NCBI RefSeq assembly: GCF_963676475.1
Contig: NZ_OY781106.1
Location: 1,054,001-1,118,000 of the forward strand
DNA length: 64,000 nt
Source: an uncultured Celeribacter sp.
GTDB taxonomy: Bacteria > Pseudomonadota > Alphaproteobacteria > Rhodobacterales > Rhodobacteraceae
Reading direction: 5' to 3'
This document shows positions 58,217-64,000 of this stretch, piece by piece. Each line of letters begins with the position of its first letter. The first letter of the stretch is position 1. The position numbers were made by a program, and so were the translations under genes. The notes under the pieces are model-generated. The model was not told the origin of the DNA. It did no database searches and was given only the letters and a program-made list of their open reading frames with translations.

Positions 58217-58557
58217 GATACGATAGACTGTCCCTCCCACAGTCGCGAGAAAGGCTCCCGTTTCGGGGGCCTTTTTCACTGCCTGCTTCAGACTTGAAAC
58301 CTCGCGTGCGCCGCTTGATCTCCCTGAGACGTGACCAAGGCGCTCTGCATATTTCCCTTTTTCTTATGCGCCATTGCCGCCCCGCCGCTGTCGTGTTCAC
58401 GAAACCGCACACGCAATCTCACGCACAAGGCGCAATCTTGTGATATTTCAAACCCTTACAATTTCAGACCGGGCCACACACCTGTTTTACACAGCAGACG
58501 GACCCGACAGTGTTGCCGCTCCGCCTTCACTGAAACCCTTCAGGAAAGGACAAGATT
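58217..58557 (+). other. Stretch between the two secreted paralogues
   Basis: 341 bp without a gene. It starts with the terminator of the first paralogue and should hold the promoter of the second; TACAAT near 58457 is a possible -10, without a convincing -35. Nothing else is recognised. Confidence 0.5.
58251..58276 (+). terminator. Rho-independent terminator of secreted paralogue 1
   Basis: AAGGCTCCCG and CGGGGGCCTT pair (one G-T) around TTT, followed by further T residues. Confidence 0.85.
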
Positions 58558-58926
58558 ATGACACTTCAATCCATGACAACCACCGTGAAAACCCTGGCCG
58601 CCGCAAGCGTGCTGGCTGTGGCCACCGCGACCGCATCTTTCGCCGGCAGCGCCGGCTACAACTATATTATTCCCGGTGAGCAAATGGAGCTCAAAACCGA
58701 GCTCTCGCTCAATATGGTGCGCGCCTCCGAAAACGGGACCGTCTCGGTCTATGATTTCACACATGGCGAAAAAGGCGCTCTACTCGGGTCCACGGAAGTG
58801 CATGCCGGCGCCAATCAGGATGTGAAAATCATGTTGAACGCCAACGCAGCTCAGGATGCGATCATCGTCCTGACAACGGAAGACGGCACCGTGCCCTTGG
58901 CGACCACGACGCTGAAACACCTCTGA
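58558..58926 (+). CDS. Secreted protein of unknown function, paralogue 2 (122 aa)
   Basis: Signal peptide (TLAAASVLAVATATASFA, cleavage near 30) and a mature part of about 90 residues related to the preceding gene product: YNYIIPGEQ, LNMVRASENGTVSVYD, GALLGSTEVHAGANQDVKI and a final IIVLTTED. AAGGA lies ten bases before the ATG. Each copy has its own terminator and a long gap lies between them, so they are duplicated but separately transcribed. Function unknown; likely periplasmic. Confidence 0.75.
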   Translation: MTLQSMTTTVKTLAAASVLAVATATASFAGSAGYNYIIPGEQMELKTELSLNMVRASENGTVSVYDFTHGEKGALLGSTEVHAGANQDVKIMLNANAAQDAIIVLTTEDGTVPLATTTLKHL

Positions 58927-58965
58927 TCTCTCCCGATCACACCAACATTCCACAACATTTCCCAT

Positions 58966-58990
58966 AGGCCCCGTTTCTGCGGGGCCTTTT
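58966..58990 (+). terminator. Rho-independent terminator of secreted paralogue 2
   Basis: AGGCCCCG and CGGGGCCT pair around TTTCTG and are followed by TTT, 40 bases after the stop. Confidence 0.88.
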
Positions 58991-59037
58991 CTTCGACAGG
59001 CTTGCATTGCCGCCAAAGCCCTGATCAAACCCCGCCT

Positions 59038-60234
59038 ATGAAACATGTCGACACGATCATCTTGGGCGCGGGCGCTGCCGGGCTGTTTTGCGCGAAATTC
59101 GCCACCGAGCGAGACGGCTCCGTGTTGGTCGTCGATCACGCCAAACGCCCCGCCGACAAGGTGCGGATTTCCGGCGGCGGGCGGTGCAATTTCACCAATC
59201 TCTACGCCGAAGCGCAAAACTACCTCTCCGCCAATCCGCATTTCATGAAATCGGCTCTGGCGCGTTACACGCAATGGGATTTCATCGACCTTCTGGCCAC
59301 GCATGGCATCACCTGGCATGAGAAAGCCCCGGAAAAAGGTCTGGGCCAACTGTTTTGCGACGGCAAATCCGCCGCAATCATCGACATGCTGTTGGCCGAG
59401 GCCCGGCGCGCCGAGCTGCGTCTGTCCACCGAGGTGGGCGAAATCCGCCACGACGGGACTCATTTCATCGTCACCCTGAATGGCGTTCCGGTTCAATGCC
59501 GCACCCTCGTCGTCGCCACCGGCGGTAAGTCGATCCCGAAAATGGGCGCCACCGGCATAGGGTATCAGATCGCCGACCAGTTCGGTCTGACAGTTCTGGA
59601 CACCCGCCCCGGCCTCGTGCCCCTGACGTTTGCCCCGCATGAGCTCGACTGGATCGCACCGCTCGCGGGCACGGCTTTGGACGCCCGCGTGACGGCGAAT
59701 GGCACCTCATTTGACGAAGCGCTTTTGTTCACCCATCGCGGTCTTTCCGGGCCTTCGGTGCTGCAAGTATCGAATTACTGGCGCGAAGGTGACGCGATCA
59801 CCGTCGACCTTTTGCCCGGACAAGATGCCTTTGAAGCGCTGAAATCCGAGCGCGCACAAAATGGCCGACGCCAGATGCAAACCGCCCTTGCGACGCTCTT
59901 CCCCACCAAACTCGCGACGGCACTGGCGGAGAAATTTCAGCTAAAGGGAAACCTCGCCGATCACTCCGACAAGGCGCTGCGCGCGCTCGCCGATCAGATC
60001 CACGGGCTGACATTGAAACCCACCGGCTCCGAGGGCTACCGCACCGCCGAAGTCACGTTGGGCGGCGTCGACACCAATGAGCTGTCGTCAAAAACCATGG
60101 AGGTCAAATCTGTGCCGGGCCTTTATTTCATCGGCGAAGTGGTCGATGTCACCGGCTGGCTCGGGGGCTATAATTTCCAATGGGCCTGGGCCTCGGCCGC
60201 GGCGGCGGGCCGGGCGATTGCGGCCAAAGTCTGA
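59038..60234 (+). CDS. BaiN/HI0933-type flavoprotein oxidoreductase (398 aa)
   Basis: FAD-binding Rossmann start TIILGAGAAGLFCAKFA, then KVRISGGGRCNFTNL (the family's GGGRCN motif), LVVATGGKSIPKMGATGIGYQIADQFGL and the closing GLYFIGEVVDVTGWLGGYNFQWAWASAAAAG. These place it in the YhiN/HI0933 group of NAD(P)/FAD-dependent enzymes. The physiological substrate is unknown; some members reduce bile-acid-like compounds. The ATG at 59038 is the family's usual start. Cytosolic. Confidence 0.92.
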   Translation: MKHVDTIILGAGAAGLFCAKFATERDGSVLVVDHAKRPADKVRISGGGRCNFTNLYAEAQNYLSANPHFMKSALARYTQWDFIDLLATHGITWHEKAPEKGLGQLFCDGKSAAIIDMLLAEARRAELRLSTEVGEIRHDGTHFIVTLNGVPVQCRTLVVATGGKSIPKMGATGIGYQIADQFGLTVLDTRPGLVPLTFAPHELDWIAPLAGTALDARVTANGTSFDEALLFTHRGLSGPSVLQVSNYWREGDAITVDLLPGQDAFEALKSERAQNGRRQMQTALATLFPTKLATALAEKFQLKGNLADHSDKALRALADQIHGLTLKPTGSEGYRTAEVTLGGVDTNELSSKTMEVKSVPGLYFIGEVVDVTGWLGGYNFQWAWASAAAAGRAIAAKV

Positions 60235-60327
60235 CGCCCACATCAAAGCTTTGTCGGCCTTCTGCCAACATCCCCTTTCCCTTGCCCCACTCGCCCCCTA
60301 AAAAGAGGCAAACCAAGGAGAGCCGTC

Positions 60328-61158
60328 ATGAAAATCGCCAGCTTCAACATCAACGGCATCAAGGCGCGGGTGAATGCCCTGCAAGACTGGCTTAAAGAGG
60401 CCGAGCCGGATGTGGCGATCTTGCAAGAAATCAAATCCGTGGACGAAAACTTCCCCCGCGAGATTTTCGAAGACATGGGCTACAACGTTGAAACCCATGG
60501 CCAAAAGTCGTTCAACGGCGTTGCTCTCCTGTCGAAACTGCCGCTCGAAGATGTCACTCGCGGCCTCACCGGCGCGCAAAGCGCAGGCCGCGACGGCGCC
60601 GATGACGAAGAGGCGCGTTACATCGAGGCCACCGTGGTCGGCGACAAAGGCGCGATCCGCATCTGCGGGCTTTACCTGCCTAATGGCAACCCGGTCGATC
60701 TGGACAGCGACGGCGCGCCTGTGCCTGGATCGAAATATGATTTCAAACTCAAATGGTTCCACCGGCTGACGGCCCGCGCGCAAGAGTTGCTGGCCGAGGA
60801 ACAGCCCTTCCTCATGGCGGGCGATTACAACCTGATCCCGCAGCCTGAGGATGCGAAACGCCCGGAAGCCTGGAAAGACGACGCGCTGTTCCGCCCTGAG
60901 AGCCGCGCCAAGTTCCGCAAACTCATGAACCTCGGCCTGACCGATGCGCTCCGCGTGCGCAACGGCGCGCCGGAGACCTATACGTTCTGGGATTATCAGG
61001 CGGGCGCGTTTCAGAAAAACGACGGCATCCGCATCGACCATTTCCTTTTGTCGCCGCAGGCCGCCGATCTTTTGACCGACTGTCAGATCGACGCTTACAC
61101 CCGCGCCAAAGACAAGCCGTCCGATCACGTGCCAATCTGGGTTGATCTCGATCTGTGA
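60328..61158 (+). CDS. xthA: Exodeoxyribonuclease III
   Basis: AP endonuclease and 3'-exonuclease of base-excision repair. 276 residues of the endonuclease/exonuclease/phosphatase fold: MKIASFNINGIKARVNALQDWL, LQEIKS with the metal Glu, LYLPNG, AGDYNLIPQPEDAK and the final active-site DHVPIWVDLDL with RIDHFLLS before it. AAGGAG precedes the ATG. Confidence 0.96.
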   Translation: MKIASFNINGIKARVNALQDWLKEAEPDVAILQEIKSVDENFPREIFEDMGYNVETHGQKSFNGVALLSKLPLEDVTRGLTGAQSAGRDGADDEEARYIEATVVGDKGAIRICGLYLPNGNPVDLDSDGAPVPGSKYDFKLKWFHRLTARAQELLAEEQPFLMAGDYNLIPQPEDAKRPEAWKDDALFRPESRAKFRKLMNLGLTDALRVRNGAPETYTFWDYQAGAFQKNDGIRIDHFLLSPQAADLLTDCQIDAYTRAKDKPSDHVPIWVDLDL

Positions 61159-61164
61159 CATAAA

Positions 61165-61190
61165 AAGGGAGGCGCAACGCCCCCCTTCTT
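61165..61190 (+). terminator. Rho-independent terminator of xthA
   Basis: AAGGGAGGCG and CGCCCCCCTT pair with one mismatch around CAA, followed by CTTCTTTTG. Confidence 0.8.
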
Positions 61191-61218
61191 TTGTCTCTAA
61201 ATATCCCCAGCCGGAGGC

Positions 61219-61238
61219 AAAGCGCGTGAGCGCTTTTT
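61219..61238. terminator. Second hairpin between xthA and der
   Basis: AAAGCGC and GCGCTTT pair around GTGA, followed by TT on the plus strand and, on the minus strand, preceded by the der stop. It probably serves convergent der and xthA transcripts. Confidence 0.6.
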
Positions 61239-62754
61239 ACCGCTTCGGAGGCCGCTGTTTCTTCACCTTCGGCGCATCCGCCCGGTCTTTGCCCAAGTGT
61301 TTGCGCAGCCGCGAGGGCGTCGATTTCGTCTTGTTCTTATAGGGGTTCTTGTCCGCCTGCGAGCGGAAGAACAGCCGGATCGGCGTCCCCGGCATGTCAA
61401 AATCTTCGCGCAACCCGTTGATCAGATAGCGTTTATAGCTGTCGTTCAACTCGTCAGGGTGCGAACACATCACCACGAATTGCGGCGGGCGGGCTTTCAC
61501 CTGGGTCATGTACCGCAGCTTGATCCGACGACCGCCTGGCGCAGGCGGCGGGTGGGCCGTGGTCATGGCGCCGAGCCAGGAATTGAGCCGCGAGGTCGAG
61601 ACACGGCGGTTCCAGATCGCATGCGCGTTCAGGATGGCTTCTTGCAGTTTATCGAGGTTCTTGCCATTCATGGCAGAAACCGTCACCAGTTGCGCACCGC
61701 GGAGCTGCGGCAGGAGACGCGCGAACTCTTCGCGCAGCTCTTTCGCCTTGTTGGATTTGTCTTTTTCCTCGTCCCATTTATTCACCGCGATCACCACGGC
61801 GCGACCTTCGCGTTCGGCCAGATCGGCGATGCGCAGGTCCTGTTGCTCGAAGGGGATCGAGACATCGAGCAGGACGACGACGACTTCCGCGAATTTCACA
61901 GCTCGCAACCCGTCGGCGACAGACAGCTTTTCGAGCTTTTCCTGCACCTTGGCCTTTTTGCGCATCCCCGCCGTGTCGAACACGCGCACCGGCGTGCCGT
62001 TCCAAGTCATGGTCACGGAAATACTGTCGCGGGTGATCCCGGCCTCGGGGCCTGTGAGCAGGCGGTCCTCTCCCAAGAGCTTGTTAATCAGCGTGGATTT
62101 CCCGGCGTTCGGACGCCCCACGACGGCAATCTGGAGCGGCTTGTCCAGCGTGAAATCGCGCGACGCGCCGCCGATCTCTTCGCCCTCGCCCAGTTCCTGT
62201 TCTTCCTCGGTCAGTTCGACATCGACCTCGGGTTGCTCTTCGGCAGAGCGAATGTCGAACTCTTCCGCCAGCGGTTTGAGCGCGTCGTACAGGTCCGGCA
62301 TGCCTTCGCCATGTTCAGCCGAGAGCCGCAAAGGCTCGCCAATGCCCAAACCATAGGCCTCAAGAAACCCGCTCTCACCTGCCTGCCCCTCGGCCTTGTT
62401 CACCGCCAAGATCACATGTTTGGCGCGTTTGCGCAGGATCTCGGCAAAGACCTCATCGGCGGGCAGAACGCCTGCGCGCCCGTCCACCATGAACAAACAT
62501 ACGTCCGCCATATCGACCGCACGTTCGGTGAGCTTGCGCATCCGCCCCTGAAGGCTCTCGTCGGTGGCTTCTTCCAACCCCGCCGTGTCGATCACGGTGA
62601 ACCGCAGATCTCCGAGCTTCGCCTCGCCCTCCCGCAGGTCGCGCGTCACGCCCGGCTGGTCATCGACCAAAGCCAGCCGCCGCCCGACAAGGCGGTTGAA
62701 CAGGGTCGATTTGCCCACATTGGGACGACCGACAAGGGCAAGCGAAAAGGACAT
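61237..62754 (-). CDS. der: Ribosome-assembly GTPase Der (EngA)
   Basis: Double GTPase needed for 50S maturation. 505 residues: first G domain with GRPNVGKSTLFNRL, second (from about 205) with GRPNAGKSTLINKL, each with DTAG and NK-x-D-type motifs (AVNKAEG and AVNKWDE), and a C-terminal KH-like domain (from about 385) ending in a basic tail. Between the domains is an acidic stretch (ELTEEEQELGEGEE). The start at 62754 gives MSFSLALVGRPNVG; an ATG six codons earlier has a better ribosome site (GGAG) and remains possible. Confidence 0.95.
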   Translation of the reverse strand: MSFSLALVGRPNVGKSTLFNRLVGRRLALVDDQPGVTRDLREGEAKLGDLRFTVIDTAGLEEATDESLQGRMRKLTERAVDMADVCLFMVDGRAGVLPADEVFAEILRKRAKHVILAVNKAEGQAGESGFLEAYGLGIGEPLRLSAEHGEGMPDLYDALKPLAEEFDIRSAEEQPEVDVELTEEEQELGEGEEIGGASRDFTLDKPLQIAVVGRPNAGKSTLINKLLGEDRLLTGPEAGITRDSISVTMTWNGTPVRVFDTAGMRKKAKVQEKLEKLSVADGLRAVKFAEVVVVLLDVSIPFEQQDLRIADLAEREGRAVVIAVNKWDEEKDKSNKAKELREEFARLLPQLRGAQLVTVSAMNGKNLDKLQEAILNAHAIWNRRVSTSRLNSWLGAMTTAHPPPAPGGRRIKLRYMTQVKARPPQFVVMCSHPDELNDSYKRYLINGLREDFDMPGTPIRLFFRSQADKNPYKNKTKSTPSRLRKHLGKDRADAPKVKKQRPPKR

Positions 62755-62845
62755 GGACGGGCTCCAAAACAAGTGTCAAGCGGCCCCGATACACCTGTTC
62801 GGGGCCGCTCGTCAAAGAGATTTCATACGCGTCTCGAAAAACGCT

Positions 62846-64000
62846 TTAGCGCAGAGCGGCCAGAGAGCCGTCTTCGAGCAGAAGATACATCACACCGCCG
62901 ACGACGATCGGATCGGACGCGGCCCCTTTCGGGAGCGTCACCGTGGACACCAGCGCGCCAGAGGCCGGATCAAAGCCGCGCAACACGCCATCGTCAGAGG
63001 CGACCCACATTTTGCCGCCCGCGGCGACCGGGCCGTAGTGGGCAAAGACGGTCTTGCGTTTGCGCACCTTGTCGGTGGTGAAATACGGAAGTTGCACGCC
63101 CCAGATGCGCTCGCCCGTTGAGGCCGAAAGCCGCACAAGCTCGTTGCGATCCGTGACGATAAAGACAGAGCTGCCGACGATAGACGCCGGGCTATAGGCG
63201 CCCTCATCCGCCGTCCAGATCCGCGTGCCGGTCTCGAGGTTGAAGGCCGCGTAGCGCCCGGCCTGATTGCCGACGTAAAAGGTATTGCCCACCACCACCG
63301 GGTCCGAGGTGATGTCGGAGACGTTGGCATAGACCACGCCCTTGCGCTGACCGGCCAAAGAGGCGGTCCAATAGCGCATGCCGCCTTGCCGGAAGACACC
63401 GTAGAGGTCGCCCGAGGCAAAGGGCAGGATCGCGAATTTGTCGGAGACAGCGGGCGAGACGGCACCCACGCGCGAGGTCACGCTTTCGGGGCCGGTGATC
63501 TGCCATTTGACGCGCCCGTCAGAGGTCTGAACCGCCCAGGCCGTGCCGTTGCCAGCGGTGACATAGGCCAGACCGTCATAGACCGTCAGGCCAGCGGCGC
63601 CCACGGAATCGAGGCGTTGGCGCCAGATCTCGCCGCCAGATTTCAGATCGAGCGCCACGAGATCGCCGTAACCGGTGGTGGCATAGATCACGTTGCCGGA
63701 GATCGCCAAAGCGCCGCCAAAGACCTTGCCGGCTTTTTCGCCCGCAGGGGTCAGATCGACGGACCAGACCGTGCCGCCTGTGCTGGCGGAGACGGCGGTC
63801 AGACGCGCTTCGGCATCCATCGCCACCACAACACCTTGCGCCGCGACCGGATCAACCGTCAGGCGGGTTTTGCGCGTCTTGCCCTGACCGATGTCAGAGG
63901 TCCAGGCCAGCGTCGGCGTGCCAGAGGTAAAAGCGTTATGGCCTGAGGCGTGCATCCGCCCGGCGCCGGTCATGGTCCAGGCATCGCGCGACACCTGTTG
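62846..64000 (-). CDS. bamB: Outer-membrane assembly factor BamB (partial, 5' end outside)
   Basis: Eight-bladed beta-propeller lipoprotein of the BAM complex. The 385 visible residues show repeated PQQ-like blades with the phrases GTVWSVDL, GGEIWRQRL, GRVKWQITG, TGTRIWTADEG and TGERIWGVQLPY, and the usual end YLLLEDGSLAALR. The frame is open to the right edge (continuing QQVSRDAW), so the signal peptide and lipobox lie outside. The upstream neighbour of der in many proteobacteria is bamB, as here. Confidence 0.93.
   Translation of the reverse strand, partial: QQVSRDAWTMTGAGRMHASGHNAFTSGTPTLAWTSDIGQGKTRKTRLTVDPVAAQGVVVAMDAEARLTAVSASTGGTVWSVDLTPAGEKAGKVFGGALAISGNVIYATTGYGDLVALDLKSGGEIWRQRLDSVGAAGLTVYDGLAYVTAGNGTAWAVQTSDGRVKWQITGPESVTSRVGAVSPAVSDKFAILPFASGDLYGVFRQGGMRYWTASLAGQRKGVVYANVSDITSDPVVVGNTFYVGNQAGRYAAFNLETGTRIWTADEGAYSPASIVGSSVFIVTDRNELVRLSASTGERIWGVQLPYFTTDKVRKRKTVFAHYGPVAAGGKMWVASDDGVLRGFDPASGALVSTVTLPKGAASDPIVVGGVMYLLLEDGSLAALR

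Noticed and set aside
61297..63081. 594-aa open frame on the plus strand opposite der and bamB
   Set aside because: Lies fully antisense to two clear genes and shows no family motif.

Overview
The window reads as a chromosomal segment of a Rhodobacterales (Roseobacter-type) alphaproteobacterium. The clues are conserved alphaproteobacterial gene orders (yceD-rpmF-plsX-fabH-ihfA-merR, prfA-prmC-DUF4167, argS-SPOR-nagZ-scpA-scpB with dgt and erpA upstream), a two-domain 360-residue dCTP deaminase, an OlsB-type acyltransferase, and high GC with very few rare codons. The genus cannot be fixed from the sequence alone.

Bases 1 to about 9120 are accessory DNA. They hold two small unknown genes, the decayed N-terminus of a cation/proton antiporter, an intact 840-bp IS5-family element (IS427 type, CTAA target duplication), and then a compact cassette. 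The cassette consists of a 59-residue ribbon-helix-helix regulator on the minus strand, a palindromic divergent promoter, a 173-residue protein of unknown family, a zinc-ribbon/GIY-YIG-like protein, and a soluble FtsH-like AAA+ zinc protease (743 aa). The cassette ends at a strong terminator. This is the best candidate in the window for an undescribed system. Next comes a nest of three elements: a 1044-bp IS903-like element, carrying a 176-bp MITE-like insertion in its leader, which itself carries an 836-bp IS427-type element. The outer IS has no matching target duplication, so its two flanks were probably joined by a rearrangement at the island/core boundary.

From about 9300 to the right edge the content is ordinary core genome. 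First come a MarR regulator and a TonB-dependent receptor, then kdsA, ndk, an ABC-F ATPase, a MarC protein and a retropepsin-like protease. A cell-envelope block follows: pepA-holC divergent from lptF-lptG-lptD-surA-pdxA-rsmA, which together serve LPS transport and outer-membrane protein folding. Then come a small PepSY/cytochrome b/LuxR cluster, the translation-termination pair prfA-prmC, agmatinase, an outer-membrane barrel, Uup, a LysE exporter, OlsB, MsrB, BamE and the fatty-acid initiation cluster with L32 and IHF-alpha.

The last third carries tRNA-Pro(GGG), dcd, a membrane diguanylate cyclase, the scpB-scpA-nagZ-SPOR-argS series, a CPA-type antiporter with a cytosolic domain, dgt, erpA, two tandem secreted paralogues of unknown function, a BaiN-type flavoprotein, xthA, der and the 3' part of bamB, which runs off the window. 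Most starts could be placed by Shine-Dalgarno spacing, and several rho-independent terminators are clear.
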